Source: CAVXDY01 sp963721335 (GTDB taxonomy: Bacteria > Actinomycetota > Thermoleophilia > Miltoncostaeales > Miltoncostaeaceae). Taken from it: a stretch of DNA of 64,000 nt. The position numbers and the translations under genes are program-made. The notes beneath the pieces were generated by a model, which was given only the letters and a program-made list of their open reading frames with translations, was not told the DNA's origin and made no database searches. Position 1 is the stretch's first letter. The number at the start of each line of letters is the position of its first letter. The DNA is taken from the NCBI GenBank assembly GCA_963721335.1, contig CAVRIV010000008.1, positions 1,402,366 through 1,466,365 on the forward strand, written 5' to 3'. Shown piece after piece: positions 16,307 to 25,381 of the stretch.

Positions 16307-17513
16307 CGCCGGTCCCCCAGCCGGCGTCGGTTGAGAGCGGCAAGGAGCCACGGGCGCCGGGGGGCGCCGCCGCGGCGAGACCCCCCAGGAGGCGATCCGA
16401 CGCCGGCGTTCGAGGGGACTCCACGCCGATCGAGCGGCGCGGCCTGCCGCGCGATGCGGCGCGGCTGCTGGTGGCCGACGACGGCCCCGTCGTGAGCGAC
16501 GACACCATGCGCGGGCTGACGCGCCACCTGCGCGCGGGGGATCTGCTGGTGGTGAACCTCTCCGCCACCCTTCCCGCCGCCCTGGAGGCGCCCGGCGGGC
16601 TCCTGGTGCACCTGTCCACCCCGCTTCCCGACGGGGAATGGCTGGTGGAGCTGCGGCGGCGGTGCCGGATGGGCAGCGTTCCGTACGGCGTCGAGCCGGC
16701 CGAGCGGCTCCTCGCGCTCCCCGGAGGGGGCGCGGTGGAGCTCCGCGCGGCAGCGGCTCGCCGGCCGGGCGGTGGGGTGCGCCTGTGGCGCGCCCGTCTC
16801 GCCCTGCCGGGGGGCGTCCACCGCCACCTGGCCGCCCACGGCCGCCCCATCCGCTACGGGTGCGCCGCCGAGCGCTGGCCGATCGAGGACTACCAGACGA
16901 TCTTCGCGACGATGCCGGGCAGCGCCGAGATGCCGAGCGCCGGGCGCGGCTTCACCCACCGGCTGGTGGCCGAGCTGGTCGCCGCCGGCGTCGGGCTGGC
17001 GCCGATCGTGCTGCACGCCGGGGTCTCCTCGCCCGAGGCCGGCGAGCTCCCCTCCCCCGAGCGCTACTGGGTCCCGGCGGCGACGGCCCGGCGCGTCAAC
17101 GCCACGCGTGCCCGCGGAGGGCGGGTGATCGCCGTCGGCACGACGGTCGTTCGGGCGCTGGAGACCGATGCCCGGTCGGGCCGGGCGCGGCCGGGGCACG
17201 GATGGACCGAGCTGGTGGTGTCGCCGGCGCGCGGGGTGAGCACGGTCGAACGGGATCCTCACCGGCTGGCACGAGCCCGAGGCCTCGCACCTGCAACTGC
17301 TCCAGGCCGTGGCGGGCGCCGGGCGCCCTGGACCGCAGCTACGCCGCCGCTCACGCGCTGGGACACCGCTGGCACGAGTTCGGCGACTTCAACCTGCTGC
17401 TGCGCCCGTCGCGCGAGGCCGGCCGGCGCGGGGCGCACCTCGTGCCCGCCGTCCAGGCGCGACCATCGGAGGCGCTCAGCCCCGAGCTCTCGGCGGTGGT
17501 CTCCCCGGGCTAG
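16303..17513 (+). CDS. queA: S-adenosylmethionine:tRNA ribosyltransferase-isomerase QueA, frameshifted
   Basis: QueA transfers and isomerises the ribosyl group of SAM onto 7-aminomethyl-7-deazaguanine in tRNA, giving epoxyqueuosine. Signature blocks are GDLLVVNLSATLPA, YGCAAERWPIEDYQTIF, SAGRGFTHRL, HAGVSS, RYWVPAATARRVNA and GTTVVRALE. After 17248 the frame breaks twice (extra bases near 17248 and 17320). Correcting both restores NGILTGWHEPEASHLQLLQA and ALGHRWHEFGDFNLLL, the conserved ending. GTG 16303 overlaps the SDR stop. No other queuosine genes (queC, queD, queE, queF, tgt) are in the window, so the pathway cannot be judged here. Confidence 0.85.
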
Positions 17514-17525
17514 GCTGCCCCCGAG

Positions 17526-18494
17526 GTGAACGCGCGCGACCCACGGGGGGAGGCGCAGGCGCTCGTCGGCGGCGGGCTGGCGGCCCGTGTCCTCGAGCCC
17601 TCGCCCCCGGCGGCGGACGACGAGTGGCTCGCCGACGACCCGGTCGCGGCGCCCGTGCCGCCCGGAGTCCCGGTCGTGAGCCCGATCCCCGGGGCCGGCC
17701 TGACGTGGGCCGACTGGGTCGCCGAGCACCCCGAGCGCGCCGACTGGGCCCGGGAGCGCTGGCTCGGCCCGCACCGGCGGCTCGTCGCGCCGGGCCCCTC
17801 CTTCGCCGAGACACGGCTCGCGGTGCACCGCCTGGCGGCGTACGTGATCTCCCCGGCGCGCCGCCGGGCCAACGGCAAGATCGGCCTGCGCTGGACGCTC
17901 GGCGGCCTGGGAACACCCTTCTTCGGCCGCGACGAGCAGGTTCGGCTGCAGGACGGGGTGCTCGTGCGCCAGCGGGGCGCCACGGCGGAGGACGCCGCGC
18001 CCGCCACGCTGGCCCAGGCGGCGGCGCTCGTGCTCGGCGGGCCTCCGGACATCGCCTCGGCCGAGGGGTTCGACGTGCCGCCGGCGGGAGATCCGGACGC
18101 TGCGCTGGCGATCGACCCGGCGTCGGCGGCGCTGCTGGCCGACTGGTTCGGCTTCGCCCATTCCGTGCTCGAGGAGTTGCGCGCCGACCCGGCCCTGACC
18201 GACACCAGCCGGGTCCAGATCTGGCCCGAGCACTTCGACGCGGCCGTCGACGGCGTGGTGGGCCGCGCCGGGCGGGCCATCTTCGGCGCCTCGCCCGGGG
18301 ACGGCGCGGTGGCCGAGCCCTACCTCTACGTGCTGCCGCCCGACCCGGGTGCCGTGGCGCCCGGTGAGCTCTGGAACGCCGAGAGCTTCCCGGGCGCGAT
18401 CCTGCCGCTCTCGGGCTTCGCCGGCGCGGACGACCAGCGGGCGGCCGCCCTGGCCTTCCTCCGCGGGCGCCGCGACGCTCTCGGTGCGCCGTGA
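17526..18494 (+). CDS. Conserved actinobacterial protein of unknown function
   Basis: The 322-residue product has no signal peptide or membrane helix. Recognisable blocks are LAAYVISPARRRANGKIGLRWTL-like residues near 105, GGLGTPFFGRDEQVR, VQIWPEHFDAAVD near 235, GASPGD and EPYLYVLPP, with a C-terminal LPLSGFAGADDQRAAALAFL helix. The WPEHFD and GASPGD-EPYLYV pairing recurs in uncharacterised actinobacterial proteins. No catalytic role is known to me. GTG 17526 follows queA by 12 bases, so co-transcription with queA is likely. TAGGCT just upstream is a possible internal -10. Confidence 0.65.
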   Translation: MNARDPRGEAQALVGGGLAARVLEPSPPAADDEWLADDPVAAPVPPGVPVVSPIPGAGLTWADWVAEHPERADWARERWLGPHRRLVAPGPSFAETRLAVHRLAAYVISPARRRANGKIGLRWTLGGLGTPFFGRDEQVRLQDGVLVRQRGATAEDAAPATLAQAAALVLGGPPDIASAEGFDVPPAGDPDAALAIDPASAALLADWFGFAHSVLEELRADPALTDTSRVQIWPEHFDAAVDGVVGRAGRAIFGASPGDGAVAEPYLYVLPPDPGAVAPGELWNAESFPGAILPLSGFAGADDQRAAALAFLRGRRDALGAP

Positions 18495-18657
18495 GCCGGC
18501 GACCGGAGGTCGGCGTCCGCAGGGCGATCGCCGCATCGGTCAACGCGCCGCGCCTGCGCAACTCCCTGGATGCCGCCGAGGCACCCGAGCCGTCGGCCGG
18601 ACCGTCGAGGTGCGCGCCCGCACCTCCGTCGGCGAGATCGTCATCCGGCGCCCCTGA
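18491..18657 (+). CDS. Possible small protein with a frameshift
   Basis: A GTG at 18491 overlaps the previous stop by 4 bases, which suggests a coupled small gene. The frame reads VSRRPEVGVRRAIAASVNAP. A one-base shift near 18597 would join it to a frame ending TVEVRARTSVGEIVIRRP at a TGA (18655-18657), about 55 residues in total. Without the shift the frame runs on to 18751 into low-quality sequence and overlaps the next start. I recognise no family, so this may be noncoding. Confidence 0.3.
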
Positions 18658-18740
18658 CGTGTTCAACCGCGATCCGACGCCCTGGCCGCGCAGCGGACGC
18701 CATGATGGACGGCGCAGCGAACCCCTGACGAGGAGGGCCG

Positions 18741-20142
18741 ATGGCCAGTGACCACGACGCGATCCTGATCGGGGCCGGACCGGCCGGCGAGGTCTGCGCC
18801 GGAGTCCTGGCCGACGGCGGGATGCGGGTCGCCATCGTCGAGCGCGAGCTGGTGGCCGGCGAGTGCTCCTACTGGGCCTGCATGCCCACGAAGACCCTCC
18901 TGCGGCCCGGCGAGGCGCTCGCGGCGGCCCGGCGCGTGCCGGGGACCCGCGAGGCCGTGACCGGCGCGCTCGACGTGGCCGCGGCGCTGTCCTTCCGCGA
19001 CTGGATCACCGCGGGCTGGGACGACTCCGGTCAGGTCGAGCTGGCTCGACCAGAAGGGCATCGACCTGATCCGCGGGACCGGGCGCATCGCGGGGCCCGG
19101 GCTGGTGGAGGTGGACGGGCGCGTCCACCGCACCGAGCGGATCGTCGTGTGCACCGGGTCGGCTCCGATCATCCCGCCCGTCCCGGGGCTGCGCGAGCTG
19201 CCCGGACTCTGGACGAACCGCGAGATCACGATGATGACCGAGATTCCGCGCCACCTGCTCGTGCTCGGTGGTGGGGCGGTCGGCGTCGAGATGGCGCAGG
19301 CGGTCTCGCGATTCGGGGGCGAGGTCACCCTGGTCGAGGGCGGTCCGCGCCTGCTCGCCCGCGAGGCCGCCGCCCTGGGCGAGGCGCTCGGCGAGGCCCT
19401 GACGGCGGAGGGCATCCACCTGCGCCTCGGCGAGCACGCGACCGGCGCCCGGATGGAGGACGGCGACTACGTCCTGACCTTCGGGAACGGCGACGAGGTG
19501 CGCGGCGACCGCCTCCTGATCGCCACCGGGCGCGCTCCCCGTAGCGAGGGCATCGGGCTCGAGGCCGTCGGGATCGCGCCCAACCCGCGGGACGCGCCGC
19601 ACCCTGGGGGCGTACCCGTGGACGAGCGCATGCGGGTCACCGACGGCGTCTGGGCGATCGGGGACGCGACCGGCATCATGATGTTCACCCACGTCGGCAA
19701 GTACCAGGGCCGCGTGGCCGCGGTGGACATGCTCGGCGGTGAGGCGCGGGCGGACTACCGGGCCGTGCCGCGGGTGGTCTTCACCGACCCCCAGATCGCG
19801 GCCGTCGGCATGAGCGAGGGCGCGATGGCCGGCACCGGCCGCCTGGCCGACGTGCCGCGCAGCTTCACCTACGAGAAGCCCCTCGAGCGGCCGGGCTTCC
19901 TCACGCTGCTGTCCGATGGCGAGGTGCTCGTGGGCGCCCACGCGGTGGGCCCCGACGCGGGTGAGTGGCTCGGCCAGGCGACGCTCGCGATCCGGGCGGA
20001 GGTTCCGCTCGACCTGCTGCGCGACGTGATCCAGCCCTTCCCCACCTTCTCGGAGGTCTACGTCAAGGCGCTCGACGAGCTCTCCGGCCCGGCGGGCGAC
20101 TGTCCCACGGCGGTCCAGTCGGCCGGGACGGCGAGCGGATGA
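18741..20142 (+). CDS. Class I pyridine nucleotide-disulfide oxidoreductase, frameshifted
   Basis: This is a flavoprotein of the dihydrolipoamide dehydrogenase/mercuric reductase group, about 466 residues after correcting one extra base near 19041. FAD motif GAGPAGE is at 11-17, redox cysteines C42 and C47 are in GECSYWACMPTK, the NAD(P) motif is GGGAVGVEMAQ, and the second FAD contact is WAIGDATG. At the C-terminus the usual HPTLSE, whose His is the catalytic base, reads FPTFSE, so the His is Phe. This argues against a classical lipoamide dehydrogenase and for a quinone or other disulfide reductase. RBS AGGAGGG precedes ATG 18741. The stop overlaps purU. Confidence 0.85.
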
Positions 20143-20996
20143 GCGAGCGCGGCCGTCTGCTGGTGGACTGCCCCGACGGGCCGGGCATCGTCGCGGCCGT
20201 CTCGGCGTTCCTCGCCGAGCGGGACGGCAACATCGTGGAGGCCGACCAGCACGCGGCCGACGATGGCCGGCTCTTCATGCGGATGGCCTTCGACATGCCG
20301 GGGCTGGAGGCGCACCTGGACGCCGTCCACGACGACTTCCAGTCGTCGGTGGCGACGCGATTCGACATGAGCTGGCGCCTGGTGGCCGCGGCGCACCGCA
20401 CGTCCTTCGCCATCCTGGCATCGCGCGAGCCGCATGTCCTGATGGAGATCCTGTGGCGCTGGCAGCGCGGCGAGCTGGACGCGGACCTCGCGATGGTGAT
20501 CTCGAACCACCCCGACCACCGCGAGGTGGTCGAGGCGGCGGGCGTCGAGTACCACCACGTGCCCAGCGTGCCCGGCGACCGCCAGGCGTCCGAGAGCCGC
20601 ATCCTGGAGCTGCTGCGCGGGCGCTGCGAGCTCGCCGTGCTGGCCCGCTACATGCAGATCCTGACCGGCGGGTTCCTGACCGAGGCCGGGATTCCGTTCA
20701 TCAACATCCACCACTCGTTCCTGCCCGCCTTCGTCGGCGCCAAGCCCTACCAGCAGGCGTACGAGCGCGGGGTGAAGATCGTGGGGGCCACCGCCCACTA
20801 CGTCACGGAGGAGCTCGACGGCGGGCCGATCATCGAGCAGGACGTGGTGCGCATCGACCACCGCGCCTCGGTCGCCGACATCGAGCGCCTGGGCGCCGAC
20901 CTCGAGCGGTCGGTGCTGCTGCGGGCGGTCCGCTGGCACCTGGACGACCGCGTCCTGCGCCACGGCCCCAAGACGGTGGTCTTTCACGGACATTGA
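20139..20996 (+). CDS. purU: Formyltetrahydrofolate deformylase PurU
   Basis: PurU hydrolyses 10-formyl-THF to formate and THF, balancing one-carbon pools and feeding formate to purine synthesis. The 285-residue product has an N-terminal ACT domain (LLVDCPDGPGIVAAVSAFLAERDGNIVEADQH, about residues 6-80). The formyltransferase fold follows, with ASREPHVLMEILWR, ISNHPDH, the catalytic region FINIHHSFLPAFVGAKPY, and HYVTEELDGGPIIEQD carrying the active-site Asp. Length matches the family. ATG 20139 overlaps the flavoprotein stop by 4 bases, so the two form an operon. A GC-rich hairpin follows the stop. Confidence 0.95.
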   Translation: MSERGRLLVDCPDGPGIVAAVSAFLAERDGNIVEADQHAADDGRLFMRMAFDMPGLEAHLDAVHDDFQSSVATRFDMSWRLVAAAHRTSFAILASREPHVLMEILWRWQRGELDADLAMVISNHPDHREVVEAAGVEYHHVPSVPGDRQASESRILELLRGRCELAVLARYMQILTGGFLTEAGIPFINIHHSFLPAFVGAKPYQQAYERGVKIVGATAHYVTEELDGGPIIEQDVVRIDHRASVADIERLGADLERSVLLRAVRWHLDDRVLRHGPKTVVFHGH

Positions 20997-21018
20997 TTCG
21001 CGGAGCGCTGCTTGTCGC

Positions 21019-21045
21019 CCTTCGGCGGGCCCACCCCGCCGAAGG
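21019..21045 (+). terminator. GC-rich hairpin after purU
   Basis: CCTTCGGCGGG (21019-21029) pairs perfectly with CCCGCCGAAGG (21035-21045) around a 5-base loop. It starts 22 bases after the purU stop. There is no T-run, as is common for actinobacterial terminators, so a terminator role is likely but not certain. The rest of 20997-21218 shows no gene. A TAACCT near 21161 may be the -10 of the following two-component operon. Confidence 0.5.
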
Positions 21046-21218
21046 CGGTGCCCGACGTCCGCATCCGCGCCCGGCCAGGGCGTGGATGGCGTCCCGCCGG
21101 CCCGCTTAAGAGGGCCGGCGTACGCTGTCGCCTTCACAGCTGACTCTCAGGATTCGCGGCTAACCTCGGGTCGGGCCACGCGGACGAGGGAGCGGATCGA
21201 TGGACTCGGGCGCGCAGG

Positions 21219-21893
21219 GTGCTCGTGGTGGACGACGAGGAGAGCATCACCCAGCTCCTGTGCACGGCGCTGCGCTACGAGGGCTTCACCACCGCCTCGG
21301 CCGGCACCGGGCGCGAGGCCCTCGGCACCGCGTCGTCGTTCCGGCCGGACCTCGTGCTGCTGGACGTGATGCTGCCCGACATCGACGGCTTCGAGGTGCA
21401 CCGGCGCCTCACCGGGAGCGGGTCGCCGCGCCTGCCGGTCATCTTCCTCACCGCCCGCCGCGAGGCCGACGACCGCATCCGGGGGCTCACGATCGGGGCC
21501 GACGACTACGTGGTCAAGCCGTTCAGCCTGGAGGAGCTCATCGCCCGCGTGCGGGCCGTGCTGCGCCGCACCCGCGGCGAGGAGATGACCGGGCGCCTCG
21601 TCTTCGAGGATCTCGAGCTCGACGAGGAGACCCGTGAGGTGCGACGCGCCGGCGCGCTGGTGGAGCTGACCCCGACCGAGTTCAGCCTGCTGCGCTATCT
21701 GCTGGTCAACGCCGGCCGCGTGCTCAGCAAGGCGCAGATCCTGGACCACGTCTGGAGCTACGACTTCGGCGGCGACTCCAACATCGTCGAGACCTACATC
21801 AGCTACCTCCGCAAGAAGGTCGACCGGTCGGGCGAGCCGCTGATCCACACGGTCCGCGGGTTCGGCTACTCGCTGCGCCTGCGCCGGGGATAA
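21219..21893 (+). CDS. OmpR/PhoB-family response regulator
   Basis: The 224-residue product has a receiver domain (VVDDEESI, phospho-acceptor D49 in LLDVMLPDIDG, LTAR, conserved Lys in YVVKPFSLEEL) and a winged-helix DNA-binding domain (LTPTEFSLLRYLLVNAGRVLSKAQIL ... VETYISYLRKKVD ... RGFGYSLR). I use GTG 21219, the first start in this frame. An ATG at 21200 in another frame would give MDSGA joined by a one-base shift, so the true start may be about 19 bases upstream. It pairs with the kinase eight bases downstream. Confidence 0.92.
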   Translation: MLVVDDEESITQLLCTALRYEGFTTASAGTGREALGTASSFRPDLVLLDVMLPDIDGFEVHRRLTGSGSPRLPVIFLTARREADDRIRGLTIGADDYVVKPFSLEELIARVRAVLRRTRGEEMTGRLVFEDLELDEETREVRRAGALVELTPTEFSLLRYLLVNAGRVLSKAQILDHVWSYDFGGDSNIVETYISYLRKKVDRSGEPLIHTVRGFGYSLRLRRG

Positions 21894-21901
21894 CCGCGGC
21901 C

Positions 21902-23360
21902 GTGTCGCTGCGCGCGCGCCTGCTGGTGATCACGCTGGCGATGGTGGCCGTGGCGCTCTCGGGCGCCGGGTGGGCCACCCACCAGGCCCTGCGCAGCTTC
22001 CTGGTGGACCGCGTGGACGACCAGCTGGCGGAGGCCCGCCTGCCGGCCCTGCGCCTCGCCATCGATCCCGGCGGACCCGAGCTCGCCGGTCCCGGTGGGC
22101 GCCTTCCGCCCTCGGCGCTCCCCGCCGGGTCGGTGGTCGAGATCCGGGACGCCGCCGGCTCGGTGGTGGGCGGCTTCCAGGTGCGGAGCGCCTCGACGCA
22201 GGAGCTGGACGTGCCCGCGGACATCCCCGATGGCTACTCCGACGTGGACGTCCCCGGCGCGGGCGAGTACCGGGTGCTCGCCGTGACCGGCGGTGCGCCG
22301 CGGGAGGAGCCGGGCATCCCCCCGGGCGTGCTCACGGCGGGCGGCTCCATGCTGATCGCGATCCCGCTGACCGACGTCAACGACACGCTCGGCCGCCTGC
22401 TGTGGATCGAGCTGGCCGTGGGCGCCGCGACGCTCGCGGCGCTCGGAGCCCTGGCGTGGTGGCTGGTGCGCCTGGGGCTGCGGCCCCTGGAGAGGATCGG
22501 CACCACCGCCGACGCCATCGCGGCCGGTGACCTCTCCCAGCGCGTGGAGGACGAGAACCCGCGCACCGAGATCGGCCGCCTGGGGCGCACGCTGAACGTC
22601 ATGCTCACCCGCATCGAGGAGTCCTTCGCCGAGCGGCGCGAGTCCGAGCGGCGGCTGCGCCAGTTCGTGGGCGACGCCTCGCACGAGCTCCAGACCCCGC
22701 TGACCTCGGTGCGCGGCTACGCGGAGCTCTTCCGGCGCGGCGCGGCGGAGCGCCCGGCCGATCTGGAGACGGCCATGCGGCGCATCGAGGAGGAGGCCGA
22801 GCGCATGGGGGTGCTGGTCGACGACCTGCTGCTGCTGGCGCGGCTCGACCAGGGCCGGCCGCTGGAGCGGCGGCGCATCGACCTCGGCGCCCTGGTGGGG
22901 GACCTCGTGACCGACGCCCGGGTGGTCGAGCCGGACCGGCCGATCGACCTCGCCGCGGACGGCCCGGTGGCGGTGGAGGGCGACGACGCCCGCCTGCGCC
23001 AGGTGGTGGGCAACCTGCTGAGCAACGCGCGGGCCCACACCCCGCCGGGCGCGCCCGTCGCGGTGCGCGTGCGCGCCGAGGGGGACGAGGCGGTCGTCGA
23101 GGTGGAGGACAGCGGCCCGGGCCTGGCGCCGGGGCACGCCGAGCGCGTGTTCGAGCGCTTCTTCCGCGCCGACCCCTCCCGGGCGCGGGCGAGCGGGGGC
23201 AGCGGCCTGGGGCTCTCGATCGTCTCCGCCATCGCCGCGGCGCACGGGGGCCGCGCCGAGGTCCGGTTCGACACCGGGGCGCGGAGCCACCTTTCGCGTC
23301 GTGTTCCCCCTGGCGCCGAGGCTCCCCGCCGGCCCACACGTGGAGCCGACGCCGGTCTGA
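21902..23360 (+). CDS. Membrane sensor histidine kinase, frameshifted near the end
   Basis: The product is about 485 residues. It has an N-terminal transmembrane helix (8-25), an extracytoplasmic loop of about 130 residues and a second helix near 165-185. A HAMP domain (LRPLERIGTTADAIAAGDLSQRV) precedes HisKA with the phospho-His H261 in GDASHELQTPLTS. HATPase_c has N box RQVVGNLLSNARAHTP, DSGPGLA, ERFFRADPSRARASGGSGLGLSIV. One extra base near 23283 shifts the last 25 codons. The corrected tail reads GATFRVVFPLAPRLPAG and stops at 23358-23360. It is the partner of the regulator at 21219. The loop sequence gives no ligand clue. Confidence 0.9.
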
Positions 23361-23396
23361 GGGCGGGCCGGCGGCGCTCTCTGCAAGTCTGGATCG

Positions 23397-24395
23397 ATGG
23401 CGCCTCCGGCCACCCTGCCCACCCGCCGCCTCGGGCGCGACGGACCCGCGGTGTCCGCGCTCGGCCTCGGCACGATGGCCATGTCGGGGGGCTACTACGG
23501 CGAGGGAGACGAAGGCGAGGCCATCGCCACCATCCGGCGCGCGATCGAGATCGGGGTCACGCTGCTGGACACCGCAGACGTCTACGGCGATGGGCACAAC
23601 GAGGAGCTGGTGGGCCGCGCGCTCCAGGGGCTGCGCGAGCGCGCCTTCCTCGCCACGAAGACAGGGCTCGTCGGGTCGGGCGCCGAGCTCTCGGTGGACG
23701 CGCGGCCCGAGCGCATCCGCACCGCGATCGAGGACTCGCTGCGACGCCTCGGCACCGACCACGTGGACCTCTACTACCTGCACCGGGTCGATCCGCGGGT
23801 GCCGGTGGAGGAGTCGATCGGCGCCATGGCCGACCTCGTGGCCGCCGGGACGGTGCGCCACGTGGGCCTGTCCGAGGCATCGCCGTCCACCATCCGGCGC
23901 GCCCACGCGGTGCATCCCCTCGCGGCCGTCCAGTCCGAGTACTCGCTCTGGAACCGCGACCCCGAGGCCGAGGTGCTGCCCGTCCTGCGCGAGCTCGGGA
24001 TCGCGCTGGTGGCCTTCAGCCCGCTCGGGCGCGGCTTCCTGGCCGGAGGGGTCCGGGCGGACACCGAGTTCGGGCAGAACGACCTGCGCAGGGCGCTGCC
24101 GCGCTTCCAGGGGGACAACCTGGCGGGGAACCAGCCCATCGCCGAGCGCGTGGCCGAGGTGGCCGCCCGCAACGGAGCGAGCCCGGCCCAGGTCGCGCTC
24201 GCATGGCTGCTGAACCGCGGCCCCGACGTGGTTCCCATCCCGGGGACGCGCCGGCGGACCTACCTCGAGGCGAACGCGGCGGCGGCGGCCCTCCACCTCG
24301 CCGACGAGGACCTGGCGCGCCTCGACGATCCGGCCCTCGCGCCCGTGGGCGACCGCTATCCGCCGTCCCTCATGAAGCTCGTCGATCGGGACTAG
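23397..24395 (+). CDS. Aldo/keto reductase
   Basis: The 332-residue TIM-barrel protein is a member of the AKR13/YakC-like group that reduces aldehydes with NADPH. Seen in order: LGLGTMAMSGGYYG, LLDTADVYGDGHNEELVGRAL with catalytic Asp and Tyr, FLATKTG with catalytic Lys, VDLYYLHRVD with the His, VGLSEAS, QSEYSLW, FSPLGRGFLAGG and VVPIPGTRRRTYLEAN for NADPH binding. ATG 23397 lies 36 bases after the kinase stop and may be in the same transcript. Full family length with all four catalytic residues, so probably active. Physiological substrate unknown. Confidence 0.93.
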   Translation: MAPPATLPTRRLGRDGPAVSALGLGTMAMSGGYYGEGDEGEAIATIRRAIEIGVTLLDTADVYGDGHNEELVGRALQGLRERAFLATKTGLVGSGAELSVDARPERIRTAIEDSLRRLGTDHVDLYYLHRVDPRVPVEESIGAMADLVAAGTVRHVGLSEASPSTIRRAHAVHPLAAVQSEYSLWNRDPEAEVLPVLRELGIALVAFSPLGRGFLAGGVRADTEFGQNDLRRALPRFQGDNLAGNQPIAERVAEVAARNGASPAQVALAWLLNRGPDVVPIPGTRRRTYLEANAAAAALHLADEDLARLDDPALAPVGDRYPPSLMKLVDRD

Positions 24396-24403
24396 CGGCA
24401 TAC

Positions 24404-24425
24404 ACTTGCAAGATCTTTCGCAAGT
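24404..24425 (+). promoter_or_regulatory. Imperfect palindrome, possible operator
   Basis: ACTTGC (24404-24409) and GCAAGT (24420-24425) form the outer arms of a 22-base imperfect palindrome with AAGATCTT-like centre. It sits in an unusually AT-rich 96-base gap between the aldo/keto reductase and the small zinc-ribbon gene, where a promoter for the latter would lie. Confidence 0.4.
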
Positions 24426-24491
24426 CTATGTGCCACAATCCTTGATCCACGGCAGGGAGCGCCGATTGGGAGGGGCAACAAGGAGGGCAGG

Positions 24492-24734
24492 ATGGCAGCG
24501 ATCGTCTTGCAGGGTGCCGAGCGCATCCCAGTGCGGTATGAGAACTGGCCCGAGTGGAGGGTTGACCTGCTCACGCCCGTCGAGCCCATGCCCCTGATCG
24601 CCCCGGGGACCGGCTTCTGCGCCATGTGCTGGGGATCCGGGCACATTCATTCCGAGGCCGCCAACGGCGAGGGCCTGGTGCCCCACCCGTGCCAGACGTG
24701 CCACGGCAGCGGCGTGGTGCGACTCCGCGACTGA
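24492..24734 (+). CDS. Small DnaJ-type zinc-ribbon protein
   Basis: The 80-residue product carries two CxxCxGxG-type motifs, CAMCWGSG (about 43-50) and CQTCHGSG (about 67-74), the pattern of half a DnaJ cysteine-rich domain, able to bind one zinc. The N-terminal 40 residues have no known domain. A close relative with the same CAMCWG and AANGEG segments is encoded at 37797-37985, so this is a paralogous pair. The ribosome site AAGGAGGG ends five bases before ATG 24492. Function unknown; protein or RNA binding through the zinc ribbon is plausible. Confidence 0.75.
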   Translation: MAAIVLQGAERIPVRYENWPEWRVDLLTPVEPMPLIAPGTGFCAMCWGSGHIHSEAANGEGLVPHPCQTCHGSGVVRLRD

Positions 24735-24805
24735 CCGCCGCCGCCCGGCGAGGTCTCACCGGGCCAGGCATCATCCTTCGCACGACCACGGCGGAGGGGT
24801 GCTTC

Positions 24806-25159
24806 ATGGACACGGCCAAGGCGGCGGAGTTGCTGGCGGCGGAGCGCGCCCGCATCGAGGGACAGCTCGCGCGGCTGGGCGCCGAGTTCGCGCCGGGCTC
24901 CCCTGAGAGCCTCGCCAACGACACCGACTACGGCGACGCCGCCTTCGATCTCCAGGAGCGCGAGCGCGACTCCGGGCGCGTCGAGGAGCTGCGCGCGGAC
25001 CTGGCCGCCGTGGAGCGCGCGGAGCGCCGCCTGGCGGAGGGCACCTACGGCCTGAGCGTGGAGAGCGGCGAGCCGATCTCCGACGCCCGTCTCAGCCGCC
25101 TCCCGGCGGCGGAGCGCACGGCCGAGGAGCAGCGGCGCTTCGAGCGACTGGGGGGCTGA
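24806..25159 (+). CDS. DksA/TraR-like protein lacking the zinc cysteines
   Basis: The 117-residue product has the DksA/TraR layout: a long helical N-terminus with NDTDYGDAAFDLQERERD, then a helix AERRLAEGTYG, and the C-terminal SGEPISDARLSRLPAAERTAEEQ that aligns with the CGEPI-RL-LP-C-C zinc finger. All four zinc cysteines are replaced (Ser, Ser and non-metal residues). Family members bind the RNA polymerase secondary channel or act in stress. Cysteine-less versions exist and can fold without zinc. ATG 24806 has GGAGGGG upstream. It is followed six bases later by another small gene and may form a stress operon with UspA. Confidence 0.75.
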   Translation: MDTAKAAELLAAERARIEGQLARLGAEFAPGSPESLANDTDYGDAAFDLQERERDSGRVEELRADLAAVERAERRLAEGTYGLSVESGEPISDARLSRLPAAERTAEEQRRFERLGG

Positions 25160-25165
25160 CCGTCA

Positions 25166-25381
25166 GTGGCTGAGGACGTCGCCGAGCACGAGGCGCGATC
25201 GGGCGAGCACGACCGCCGGGCCCTGGCCCACGAGCTGCGCGCGGACGACCTGGCCGCGGCCGGGCGGGACCGGGAGGCGATGCTGGAGTGGGAGCGGGCG
25301 GCCGCCGAGCGCCGGCTCGCCCAGGACGAGCGGGACCTGGCGGAGCGCGCTCGCAGGGCGGATCCGGGAAGGATCTCCTGA
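25166..25381 (+). CDS. Small charged helical protein
   Basis: The 71-residue product starts at GTG 25166, six bases after the DksA-like stop. It is almost entirely Ala, Glu, Arg, Asp and Leu and should form one or two long amphipathic helices (for example ERAAAERRLAQDERDLAERA). No cysteine, membrane or signal segment. No family recognised. Its stop overlaps the proposed CTG start of the UspA gene by 4 bases, which supports a shared transcript. Confidence 0.55.
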   Translation: MAEDVAEHEARSGEHDRRALAHELRADDLAAAGRDREAMLEWERAAAERRLAQDERDLAERARRADPGRIS

